From the NCBI GenBank assembly GCA_009869945.1, contig WIXG01000004.1, forward strand, positions 62,001-126,000: a DNA stretch of 64,000 nt, given 5' to 3'. This document shows, one piece after another, positions 29,001 through 38,900 of the stretch. Both the position numbers and the translations under genes were made by a program. The notes under the pieces were generated by a model. It did not search any database, was not told where the DNA came from, and worked only from the letters and a program-made list of their open reading frames with translations. Position 1 is the first letter of the stretch; each line of letters begins with the position of its first letter. The stretch is from Mesaphorura yosii. Taxonomy: Eukaryota; Arthropoda; Collembola; Poduromorpha; Tullbergiidae.

Positions 29001-32000
29001 GTTCTGAGGAAATTGCGTACTGTGGCCGGGGAACCACTCCTCCAGCGACATCCGTGTCAAATAGCTTATCAATCGGGTTCTACTCTGGACCATACTACCT
29101 GTCTGGAAACGGGTACAATTATAGATGCACCATCAGCGTTAGCGGGTCAGCACAGCCAACAACCACGCGTCCAACTACTACCACCCGTCCAACTACTACC
29201 ACCCAATCATCTGGCGGCTCAACTGTTCCTCCACCAAACTCAACTTGTACATGCGGCGTCCGCAATCCAAACGGGGTAAAACGCTATCCGTTGAAATGAC
29301 TGAAAGTGAACTGATTGCCTAATTAACTTAATCGCTCCAGGCCACAGGCACAAGAATTGTGGGAGGAACTCAAACCAAAACTGGCGAGCTTCCCTGGAGA
29401 GTTCTGGTGTTCGTGTATAATCCTTCGACTGGTTCCGGTGGTGTTTGCGGTGGAACCATCATCAGCCCAAACTGGGTAATTTGAAAATTACTATTCATTA
29501 ATGCCTGGCAAAATAAATTAATCGAAATTACTTACTTTCCCATGAATTCAGGTCATGACTGCGGCACACTGCACGATGGATTTCAAGAGTGGCATGAAAA
29601 TTAATGTTTACACGGAAGCTCAAGCTAATCCCGTCTCAGTTGGTGGTGGAGTTACAAATACCGTAGATCGATACGTGCAACATCCATCGTTCAACAGGAA
29701 CACAATGGATAATGATATTACTCTGCTTCATTTGTCAACACCACTGACATTTAAATCGAACGTATGTTCAAAGCTTACTCATTACAATCGCCGTGATGTT
29801 CTTGAAAACTCGATATCAATTCAAAGGTTTCGCCAGCATGTCTCCCCTGGAACATGGTCAGCAGCGATTTCAGTGGCCTCAGTGTGCTCGCATCCGGATG
29901 GGGTACAATGCGATGATTGTATTTGTTAAGTATTGTTTTAATCTCTAAATGTGTAACAGGTACAACAAAACCAGTAGCTGTGGGTGCCGAAAACAACGAT
30001 GCAATTTCAAACACACTTCTGGAGGTTACTTTGCCTGTCTTGAGCACTACACAGTGCCAGCAATATATTTCTGTCACACCGAATCAAATATGCACTTATT
30101 TGCCCGGAAAAGACACATGTCAAGTAAGAAATCTAAATATTTTGCTAATTACTAATAAAACATTTAAATTATTAATTTGTAATACTTTCAGGGTGACTCC
30201 GGCGGTTCCATCGACTATCAAGGCAGTAGTTCGTTTTACTACTCCATCGGAATTGTGAGTTGGGGCTATGGCTGCGCTCAGCAGGATAATCCAGGTTAAC
30301 ATTGCCATTGCCAATTACGAAAGGCTGGGTGCGAAAGTCCTTTAAGCCACTCTTGCTCTTGCTTTTAGGCGTCTACACCAAAGTGACCAATTATCTGACT
30401 TGGATTCAAACAACAACCGGTGACAACTTCTGCAAAGCCTAAGGTGCCGACCAACTTTACACTCTATGGACCCGACTACAGAAATTCAAAATTCTTTCCC
30501 AATAATTCAACATTTCAATTGGATATGTTGAATAAAGCGAACTGGCAGTAGCAAACTTAAAGCGTTCACGTGATTTTCGATGTATTGCTCGAATATCAGG
30601 CATAAGGAATACGCTGATACAGTCTGAGAATGTCAGAAGTGTCGATTGCATTAGTTTAAGCCTCTCAATCTGTCACTTTCAGGCAGCTTGCTTGGTTCAA
30701 GCATCTGGAGCTTAGAAAGTTGATTGTACAGTGTGTCTGGCACAAGATCACATTAGTTGAACCATGCAGTGCGACGACAAAGCCACACGGGAGTTGTTAT
30801 ACGCCCAGTGGATTAGCATTATTATTCTAATAAGATAATGCTCGCATGCCGTACATACGCGTACACTGCATCGAACAATGCAGAGCAGAGGATTGCGATG
30901 TGCGAGGAACATGTTAAATGGCAAAAACAGAAAGTAATAAATCAAATCAAGTTTGTTTACCCAGTTTGTTCCAAACTTCTCTATCCAGCAGCACTCAGCA
31001 GCTCAAGGGTACAGGCAAGCGAGAGAAAGGAGGTTGAAAATTTCAACACAAATTTCAGTCATGCCAGGCATTGTTCCTCACATACTATTACAAAACCAGC
31101 AGCAATAGTAAGTGCACGTGTGAGCGTGAATGTGCATGCTGGGTGCTTAGAAAAGTTTATCTCGCGTTGTGCTGCTCCCTCACGTAAATGAGAAAAGAAA
31201 TAAATCTCAAGTTCAATAGCAAGCACTGTCACATTAATCATGGTTAGATAAATTATGCTTTAAATTATGTAATTATGATGTATTATTTGCACAGAAAGAA
31301 CAAACTGGTAGCTGTGTGCAACGCAATGAGCGTGAGTACGGCCTTGGCTTCAGAAAATAATATCATTAATAATATTTGATCCGTATCAACGTAGAGAGGA
31401 ATCAATTTTATAAATGCAGGAGAATTGGTTGGAAAAATCTTTCCTGAATTCAATCCCAAACAGGAAACACCAGCACAGCAAAACTGACGACGTCATTTTG
31501 ATCAATACGAACACGAAAAGTTTATTTCGCTTTCGAAATTTTCTTGACAATATCTTGACACCAACATGGGGAGTATTAAACTCGGAGGAGAGAGCATTGC
31601 TTCGGTGGGGCACGTGCCTTTCAATTTAGCTTCCTTTCTCATGTCAATTTTAATGTTTCTCAGCCTCTTTTATAACGCCATCAGAAGCACGAAATGAATT
31701 TCGCCAATGCGAAATGGATGAATCGAGTCGCACGTCATATTTCAAAATTGAACAGAAAGCTGGCTGGACCGTTTTGCCCGTGCGAAATTGATACCTGACT
31801 AGAAAACGGAGAATTGGCATCACATTGCCATTTTGTTGTACATTCTCGAGGATGTCACATTTCAAATTAGAACTTGCTCAACTATGCGTGAACTATGCTC
31901 AATGGGAAATTGTCCCGTGTCAATTGAAGTAACGCTGTCAAGTTAACGCTTCTTCTACCGCCAAGAGTTCTACGTTTGTGCAAGTCTTGCAGCATTCGAG

Positions 32001-35000
32001 TAAGTGGACAAGGACGTGTTCAATAATTGAAGCCTCAAATAAGGTCGACTCGAGTTACAGCAGACTCAGACTCCAGTTTTCTCTTTCAAACACCAAAGAG
32101 TGTGCGGCATGAGTTTAAATTGCTATTAACTGAGCTGGGTTTGCTCTACCAGGACGGGCGGCATGGCCAAGAGGAAGGTATACAAATTTGTAGGTTTGGA
32201 AGATAAATGTTATGGACTTTGCACTACTTGGGATGAGACTTGTTACTGGCGGTACGTGCATATAATAAGATCTCTTATTTCCAATTTTTTTAATATATTT
32301 TTATGCCCCTGGCGGTATCACATCCGACTACTACGACTATATGCGAATGTTACAAAATGCCGGGATAAATTGAACTGCTCGCACTAGCATTTGGCCCGTA
32401 CCCACACAGTGCTTAGAAAGTGGTACGTTGGAGGCGGCCGTTAAGCACAAAATATAAAATGTAAGTTTCTTTCTGACTTCACATTCACGGGAAGACGGTG
32501 TAAGAGACCATTGGCTCTGGTGTAAAAAGTATCTTTAAAACTATAAAAAGAAATAAGGAAATAAGAAGCGCCCGAATGCAGGAGCCTAAAGTTTAACTGC
32601 ATGGACACCGAACCAGTCTACGCATGCCAGTGGCTGAGTTGAGCGTACCTCACTTTATTTGGGAATCCCAACTTTTACGTTACTCTTACGTTTTTTTCTT
32701 TCCAGACAGTATTCGCGATTCGCCCAAACTACCGACCATCCAAGTGTGGAAGAGTGATCTTCAAATAAAATGGAATTGAATACTACTTTCTTTCCGCGCA
32801 CATCTTCATAGACGTAGCACCACCATCTGGTAGGAGTGAACTCGTCCATCGCACTCGCGCCTCGACTGCATTATCACTATTTCACTATCTACTGTTCTGT
32901 CATGCTCTCAAACACGCATATTACATTGGAAGTATCGATGTGGAAATTGTCCGGAAGCAAATAACCCATTTTTTTGGTTCTGTCTTTGCATCTCGAAGCT
33001 TTCGAAACATTTCTTGTTCGGTTCGAATCCCCAACCTGAGATCTTCAGCTGCAAACAGTTTGTTGTAAGGAAAGTAAAGTGATGTTTCGTGTACAGCATT
33101 GACAAGATACGACAGCGAAATGCAGAGAGAAAGTCTTCGGATATTACATGCAGGTAGATGACGACGTGTGTCTTAGGAATGTCTTCTCCATGCAGCATGA
33201 ATCCTGAAACCTGGGTTGCAAAGTTGCAATACCGGAAGAAAGAATATGAGAATCGGTTGAAGTGTACACGCTGCAAGTCAAGCGAAGCAAATCCATACTT
33301 CAGGTTCCGCATTGTTTTAGCTACAATTTCTATGTACGGATAAAAGTGCGTACTCGCAAATATGGAAAGCCCTGTCCTGTTGTCGGGTCCGGGTTTTCTG
33401 AACTGAGCCTGGAAGTTTTCGTGCTTCAGCTCATCGCCAGCACTTTGCGATAAAACGCTCCAAACTTCATATTCAAATTACATGGAAAATTCAAATGTAA
33501 ATATTGAATTTTTCTGAAAACTTTGCTTTTTGGTCTAGGAAAATGAACCTCCGCTCGAGTCGAGACAATGTTTTCCGAGCACGAACCAACTTCTCTGTAT
33601 AATTACCGCACACGTGCTTGCGCTCCCGTCCAGAAATCAACTCAGGCTTCTCTTTTCCTTTTCCTACTCGCTACTGAGACAGCCAACACGAAAATCCCCT
33701 AAATTTTTCCCATTCTGACAATTATTATTATGATGACGACGACTACGAATACTTTATCATTTACTCCCTTTGCGTTGTTACATTGAAACTTTTTGAAGAA
33801 AGAATTTAAAGGAAAATGGCTCACGTGCGCATTTCCTTATTCCGTAACTTCACTTCATTCATTCACGCTCATTCGCAACCCGGTCCTCGTCCGTCGCTTT
33901 CTCAATCCCAGAGGTTGCGTTCACTTTTATTACAGAGACGTGTAATTACTTTTACACTGTTCTAGAATCCAGTTCTTTTCAAAACCGACACCGACGCGAT
34001 ATTATGCCTCAGTGCTTCATATGGCAAATACGTGACACTCATTTCATAGCAGCAGTCTTCTCTTGCTTGCTTATTCACGCTAATGATTATAAAGCTAAGC
34101 TTTTACTGGCGTTATTGCTTCCGCTCGTCCTTTCACTCTTGCGCTCATTGCTCGCCGTTTTTGTTAACACTATCGGAATCGAACAGCGTAATATGATATG
34201 CAATACTTTTCTGAATTCTAAAGCCCGTCATAATTTGAATGTGTGTTTGTTAAGAGCATTGAAGATGAAGTCAACGTAAGTGCATTGTGCTAAAGGTAGG
34301 TCAACATGAAATGAGCTAAATGAAGCTCACTGGCACGAATAAATAAAGCTATGTAGAGTTCAAATAAACGACAATGGAAAGAGTGGAAAAAATTCTACCT
34401 GACGAGGATAGGTAATGAGGTGAACTTCTCGGATTACTTTTCCCTCAGTCTGTAATGGAAGTGGAGAAGTCGGTCAGGTACTGTTTGCAGGAGAAATTGC
34501 TCCAAAAATATAATGAGAAAGAGAGAGCACTACCGAACCACCAAGCTGACTAATGAGATTCTTACTTCCACGAGGACGACTGACTTCCCTGTCATTTTTC
34601 TTAAAACTCCTGAATATTTTCCTCACGCATATCCATTAACGACAGAACGACTGGAGAAAGAAAGTCAGTTTTCCTGTCGGGTTTCTCATTCCAGTACAAT
34701 GGCCCTGATGACGGCCCATTTCTTCCTATTCCAATTACATTCAATACACATACAAGGACTCACGAAGACGTAGTCTGCCTGCCTGCCTTTTGTTATTCCG
34801 CAGGATTCCTTCATTTGAGCATATTAAAACCAAACCTTGAGAGACAGCCGAATAGACGACTTTTGATTCCGCATTCGTCGCTCCATACTAATGCCCTCCG
34901 CTGCTCGAAACCAGCAGTTATATTAAGGTTATTACTATTCTACTCTTTTATTTTTATTATTATATTATTCAGACTCTTTCTCCAAGTCCCAGTTTAATCT

Positions 35001-35941
35001 CAAAGTCGTCTCCTTTCAGTTTCAAGTCAATGTCGTCATTTGAAGGCGGATTTGGCGGAATTAAGATCAGAATTCAAGAGTGAATGACAAGAAAGAGACA
35101 TTTTGGCGGAAATGAAAATAGATTTGAGAGTTTTAGGAGTAACTTTCAAATTCCAGGCTACTTTCTGTATGTAATAATGTGGCAATTACTGACGAATCAG
35201 AATTCGTTGGTTACAATAATTTTTGAACCACAGACAATTAATTACGCATCATTCGATACAACTCAGTTCAAGATACGGACACTGTGAATTAGAAAGCGGA
35301 AAACAGTAAAGTTGAAGGATGAGTTTTACAATTTTCTCAAGACACGAGATGCACTAGCAAAAGCACTCCAAGATTAGAAACATGGAGCACGCAGACCTAG
35401 CAGAAGTGCATCCTTTCACATGAACACTTCATCACATTTACTTTCCATACTTTCACTTGGGTGACACCCCCTCAACACTTTTAGTTCTCGCGCTCAAAGT
35501 TTTCTCGCAATTCCTACTGCCAACTCTCGGGACTTTTCCCGTTCTTAACCTTGATGCATTTTGCGCTCTGTAATCTTAATCCTCTCTTTACACCCTAGAA
35601 GTCTAAACTTCTGTGATCTTCATAAAGAAAAGACGCCGACCCTGAAGAAGTTGGAGCTCATAAAACACGGCAGACTCTAAACTAAAATATTTCAAGAATT
35701 CTTCTATTCGTCTAAGCATTCCTAAAACTCTCTTCATGGAGCCTCTGCTTAATCGCGACACAATTTAGACCCCACAACCGGCAATCAGCTTCGTTAAAAC
35801 TATAGCACATCATTTGATTACAATGGATTTGTGATAAATTACGAAACGAGTGCTTACCTTGCAGTTGACAAGATTGTGAAGTAAAGCGATGAACATCAAC
35901 AAACACAGGACTTTCCCCATGATTGACGCTTCAGCGGCCAT
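193..35941 (-). CDS. Follistatin-like 4/5 homologue (FSTL5-like), full coding region, 15 exons
   Basis: Secreted multidomain glycoprotein of the follistatin-related 4/5 family. Coding exons in order: 35941-35858, 13105-13021, 12960-12433, 5355-4775, 3815-3576, 3075-2943, 2876-2589, 2525-2340, 2259-2149, 2062-1944, 1873-1468, 1128-1030, 929-729, 649-503, 413-193. All junctions are GT-AG and all phases agree, giving 1142 residues with stop TAA at 195-193. Domain order is signal peptide, 10-cysteine follistatin/Kazal module (residues 66-136), acidic linkers, two EF-hands (loops 492-503 and 530-541), two Ig domains (about 551-745) and a C-terminal domain (746-1142). Vertebrate FSTL5 is about 850 residues; the excess lies mostly in the acidic linkers. 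Weakest junctions are the exon 4 donor (AAA|GTACGT) and the exon 13 donor (AAAG|GTTATT). Ligand and function of the family in arthropods are poorly known. The family call is firm; the choice between FSTL4 and FSTL5 is not. Confidence 0.92.
1180..1207. repeat. Short tandem repeat of TCTTCAG
   Basis: About three copies of the heptamer lie within the intron between FSTL5-like exons 11 and 12. The array is too short to suggest more than slippage. Confidence 0.7.
2149..2876 (-). CDS. FSTL5-like coding exons 7-9: two Ig domains
   Basis: Exon 7 (2876-2589) encodes Ig domain 1 with ELKCDINGNP, the core Trp in PIVWKRYG and HAGNYTCQA. Exons 8 (2525-2340) and 9 (2259-2149) together encode Ig domain 2 with TLECRVNAQP, VVRWLKND and TGAYICEAENSAG. 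Cysteine, tryptophan and Tyr-x-Cys positions match I-set Ig folds. Every intron is in phase 1, usual for extracellular modules. Introns are short (63, 80 and 86 bp). Confidence 0.92.
2943..3815 (-). CDS. FSTL5-like coding exons 5-6: EF-hand pair
   Basis: Exon 5 (3815-3576, 240 nt) ends with a canonical calcium-binding loop, DQNNNGALEYEE, with acidic or amide ligands at positions 1, 3, 5 and 12. Exon 6 (3075-2943, 133 nt) carries the second loop, DEDRNSQLSINE, which has Ser in place of the usual Gly at position 6 but keeps the ligands at 1, 3, 5 and 12. This is the paired EF-hand arrangement expected between the follistatin module and the Ig domains in FSTL4/5. The 500-bp intron between them (3076-3575) holds no other feature I can see. 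Confidence 0.9.
3816..4774 (-). other. Intron of the FSTL5-like gene (959 bp), no internal feature seen
   Basis: This is the stretch between coding exons 4 and 5. The open frames inside are short and show no recognisable domain, and I see no repeat structure. Confidence 0.7.
4775..5355 (-). CDS. FSTL5-like coding exon 4: acidic linker
   Basis: This exon of 581 nt (residues 233-426) links the follistatin module to the EF-hands. The middle is a run of Asp/Glu (ELDDDDEDDDDELDDDDGDG), followed by an Asn/Asp-rich part and a Lys/Gln-rich basic patch (KKSKQQQKPKK). It ends EYEILK, which joins DNLLLYSHEK of exon 5 to make one plausible helix before the EF-hands. The acceptor is taken at TTCCAG|GCGG and the donor at AAA|GTACGT. 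The open frame runs 18 codons past this donor, so a different donor cannot be excluded. Confidence 0.75.
5356..12432 (-). other. Large intron (7.1 kb) of the FSTL5-like gene
   Basis: This lies between coding exons 3 and 4, and the phase agrees across it. It is AT-rich with many short random frames, the longest being 185 codons at 9588-9031 (-) and 125 codons at 11551-11928 (+); neither shows a domain. A small (CGAC)4 run lies near 11691-11710. I see no gene in it. Regulatory elements cannot be judged without comparison to a related genome. Confidence 0.65.
12433..13105 (-). CDS. FSTL5-like coding exons 2-3: follistatin/Kazal module and first acidic tract
   Basis: Exon 2 (13105-13021, 85 nt) encodes a short basic/polar stretch starting RFSRHQRTKDESK. 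Exon 3 (12960-12433, 528 nt) encodes the follistatin module from CQGWWCGHGKEC to DHTGIC with ten cysteines, including the Kazal signature CGSDGKLYTSHC. The rest of exon 3 is an Asp/Glu/Lys/Asn-rich tract of roughly 90 residues with runs such as NDDDDDDEDV, predicted to be disordered. Intron 2 (12961-13020) is only 60 bp. Kazal-type modules in this family bind extracellular partners rather than acting as proven protease inhibitors. Confidence 0.9.
13106..28467 (-). other. First coding intron of the FSTL5-like gene, part between exon 2 and the nested protease
   Basis: About 15.4 kb of noncoding sequence. Open frames are all below about 150 codons and show no recognisable domain or consistent splice phases on either strand. 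There is no terminal inverted repeat, long tandem array or tRNA-like fold I could identify. Regulatory content is possible but not shown. Confidence 0.6.
28468..28502 (+). promoter_or_regulatory. Core promoter of the CUB-trypsin gene: TATA box and initiator
   Basis: TATAAA at 28468-28473 lies 32 bp before the A of a TCACT initiator-like site (28498-28502, A at 28500). The ATG follows at 28574, leaving a 5' UTR of about 74 nt. Spacing fits a metazoan TATA/Inr promoter. The transcription start is inferred. Confidence 0.6.
28574..30442 (+). CDS. Secreted CUB-domain trypsin-like serine protease, complete, 7 exons
   Basis: S1A endopeptidase with an N-terminal CUB domain. Exons: 28574-29275, 29341-29475, 29552-29761, 29827-29902, 29960-30123, 30192-30294, 30369-30442; all introns are GT-AG and 56-76 bp, and phases agree, giving 487 residues. 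A signal peptide (MRLLSSIALVLSVCTLISSY) is followed by a Pro-rich pro-segment, a CUB domain (about 76-183), a Thr/Pro linker with TTTRP repeats, and the protease. Activation site is TGTRIVGG. Triad: His285 in TAAHC, Asp334 in DNDITLL, Ser432 in GDSGGS. Asp426 in DTCQGDSGG is the position-189 residue, and SWGYGC keeps Gly216, so trypsin-like cleavage after Arg/Lys is expected. All catalytic residues are intact. The gene sits on the opposite strand inside an intron of the FSTL5-like gene. The start is the first ATG before the signal peptide. Digestive, immune or venom use cannot be told from sequence. Confidence 0.95.
30531..30536 (+). terminator. Polyadenylation signal AATAAA of the CUB-trypsin gene
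   Basis: The hexamer lies 89 nt after the TAA stop at 30440-30442 on the coding strand, which is the expected distance for a short 3' UTR. Confidence 0.7.
30540..35857 (-). other. First coding intron of the FSTL5-like gene, part between the nested protease and exon 1
   Basis: About 5.3 kb in which I see no gene. Open frames up to 134 codons (33312-32908, -) have no recognisable domain. A GGTTCGAATCC stretch near 33020 resembles a tRNA T-loop but lacks pairing stems. Confidence 0.6.
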
Positions 35942-35961
35942 TGTATATCTAGTCAATTACT
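35858..35961 (-). CDS. FSTL5-like coding exon 1: start codon and signal peptide
   Basis: ATG at 35941 begins 28 codons, MAAEASIMGKVLCLLMFIAL and onward, with a hydrophobic core followed by a Cys-Lys end and a GTAAGC donor. The phase is 0, as required by the next exon at 13105. A second in-frame ATG (residue 8) just before the hydrophobic core could also serve as the start. A polypyrimidine tract ending TTCCAG sits 20 nt before the ATG (boundary 35961/35962), so the first transcribed exon and the promoter probably lie at higher coordinates. Linking this exon to the body of the gene 22.8 kb away rests on strand, phase and the missing signal peptide elsewhere. Confidence 0.75.
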
Positions 35962-38900
35962 CTGGAAGAGAAAAGACAATGATCAAAATTACTAAAAGCT
36001 GGTAAATTTTAGCACTAGCACGTAATTGATAAGTTCATTGTCTACCAATGCGCGTGAAGAATTCTCACACCCGAGGCGTAATTCAAGTAGGATGCCATGC
36101 CATGTTACAGTTTCGTAAATTGCGAGTGAGAACTAAACTCGCAGAAGAGTTTCGTTGGGCCAAACTTTTCTAGTTAGTGAGATTTAAAATAATCAGGAAG
36201 AACAAAGTTGTTTAGTGTTTTACACGGTTATTAGTAATAATAGTAATTTAAAACCACAATGATCCAGGAAGGAAGATACACTTATTAAAAGTTCTGTTGG
36301 CTGGTGGCGGTAACCAACTGAGATTAACGACGCGCACCCATTTCCATACGCACTTTCGCGTACTGCGTGCAAGCTTGAATTGGAGCCTCTTCCGGACCGG
36401 TACGGCTGTGAGTCAAGTCATGTATAATTTAGTTTAAACAATTCCATGGAGGAGGAGACTACTGCAAACTTTTCTTTGCAGGGAATTATGCTGCGAATAA
36501 AGACGTCTGCATCGTGGCATAAATGCTGGAAGCAAATATTCAAGTTTCCAGCACGAAATTCTACAAAGTTAAGTTAAAGGCGTCCGGAAAGAATTCGGCT
36601 TTCAGAAGAAACCTTCCTTACGAATTAAGTCAGTTTCAGATTAGTGAAGAAGCAATTTACAATTCACAGAACTATGCTCCTAAACAATCAATTATCTGTT
36701 GATGTGTGTTTAATTAGGCGACAAGATGGATTTACATTTGCTGATTTGCAAGGCAAGGATTAAATTGAGTTATTCACAATGATTTTGGCTCAGGCGTTTG
36801 TCCGACACGCGAACAAATACCAAATAGTGGTTGATGACTCTTCCTGTTCGAGCTAGAATTAATGTTGATTTTAAACTCTTCTTTCGTTATTCCAGCCTCT
36901 CGCCTCAATTATAGAACAGCGGCAACTTCTCCACGGCAGTCGGAGCCAGACTGGGCTCAAGCAACACAGCGACGAATTGGCAAGCTCATGCTGCCGTGCG
37001 GATGCTTAATTAAAATCAGAATGGCAGCTCTTATTGCGTAATAAAAACGATTTCTGTTCTATTCGTTCCGGCTTTGGCATGTACGCGTAGACTCCAGGTC
37101 TGTAATTAGTGAACGGTCTCCAATTTATTCAAACATACCGTGTGATTCTAAATATGACTGTAGCCTCGATCTCGATTCTGTCTGTGTCGAAAAGGCAAGC
37201 AAAGGGCTTAGGATTTCGTTTAATTTGTGCTTGTGTTTGGCTTTAATATCGACCTGAGCTCCTTGAATTGCCGAGTAGCCGAGTCACTGGTTGGCTCTAC
37301 GAAAATATTTGTTTTGCTTTTTGCAGTTTTGTGGCTTTCCAGCTCATAATTTAAATTCCAATCTTCAGATTCATAGTTCCAGAGTTCCAGCCCGATGCTT
37401 CGCAATCCCGTAATTTGTGTACTTGTAGTGTTGTAGTGGGGTCTTTGTAATTATACTTCCCTAGTCTACTCTACACGCGCAGTGGTGCATGTCTAATGCC
37501 TATTTCATGATGTAATGAATTGGTTGACAATTTTATTACTTGGTTTGCGTAATGAGTTGATAAATGGCTCTTGAGGTTAGTTTACTCTCGCTCGAAGGTC
37601 GTCATGCACATGTGTGCTCAAAACCAATTAATTAGTCAAGCCCCTTTGATTTAGAGCCAAATTGAGAATTCGTTAATATCGAAATACGCTGTGCGACGGA
37701 GTTCTCTCTCTCTAATTGCACATTTCCAATGCTGAATCATCATTAAAGACAAAATTCCACCCTCGCCTCGCCGTGGTCTTGGCCGTGCCTCTCGAGAGAA
37801 TTCCCGTCGGTTTCAAGATACGGGAAGACTATTAAAATTGTCGTGAATTTGCATTAGACCAAGACTGGTGATTCTGCTCTCAACCGAAGGAGGCAGGCGA
37901 CAGCAGACACACTCGCGCATTTTCTCCACTCGAGTGCATACGCGTTCTGGCGCCCTTCATTGAACCGTGGAAGAACATGCCACGTACCGTACGTCGTACG
38001 TGGATGCGTACAGCTGCACCGCACAATAACTGCACCCAAGCAGAACTGACATGTTAGATCAATGAAAGGGAAACTTAATTGACTTTAGCGTTTTTCTCTT
38101 CGCCTTTTGAAGGGGAAATTCATGGAGCAGACATGCTTAGGCGCTTATAATACTAATGCCTCCGCCAAATCAGATTCGATGTGACATCCTATTGCTTGCC
38201 TCTCCGTTGCCTTATTCATGAGTACCCAATTTTCCAACCTGCAGCTTTCTCTTTCTTACTTCTCGCTCTCGCATCAATGTCGATCACTTCAGAGCATAAT
38301 TCCAGGCTAGATTTGCCACTGCCACGCCACAAGACAACAACAGCGGAGAGCGAGTCTCATCTTGATACGAAAACCATCAGTGAAAGAAGCTGCACATCAG
38401 AGAGTTGCATTAGCTCTTAGATCCGCTCTGCGGGTTTCCAGACCCCACTCACAGCCAAGTGTTTTCATAATCATAATATCTTGAACTCACACTAGCGTTA
38501 GGCTAAACTCTGGATGCGTTTCTACAATAATTCTCCTTTCAGTATCTCCCTTTTGTACTCGGTGCTGGTGCAGAAGATGAACTTGATGAAATCTGAGCGA
38601 GCGCATTCATTCCACCTCAAATACAAACAGCAATGCAATACTCATTCCACTTTGTAGTTTGTAAGGATTAGCGAGACAAGTTCCTTTTGTAACCCAAACC
38701 CATTGTTCTGCAAATTAAAATCATCACAAGTGTTCGTCTCAGCACTCGACTTACAACTTTGAAATTGAAATGCAAGAAGATTTCGCTAAGCCCATAAACT
38801 TGTATTTGTAATTCAGTTGCATGGAACAATCAGCACGTTTTACACGTATAAAGTAGTGTGAATCACTTTTACCCCTTTTTTTCCGTAACAAATCTCAAAT

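Noticed and set aside
33020..33030. GGTTCGAATCC, a tRNA T-loop-like stretch
   Set aside because: Flanking bases do not pair as a T-stem, and no acceptor, D or anticodon arm is found at the right distances.
32908..33312. 134-codon minus-strand frame that at first looked like a glycosyltransferase piece
   Set aside because: No conserved motif held up and no splice-consistent neighbours were found.
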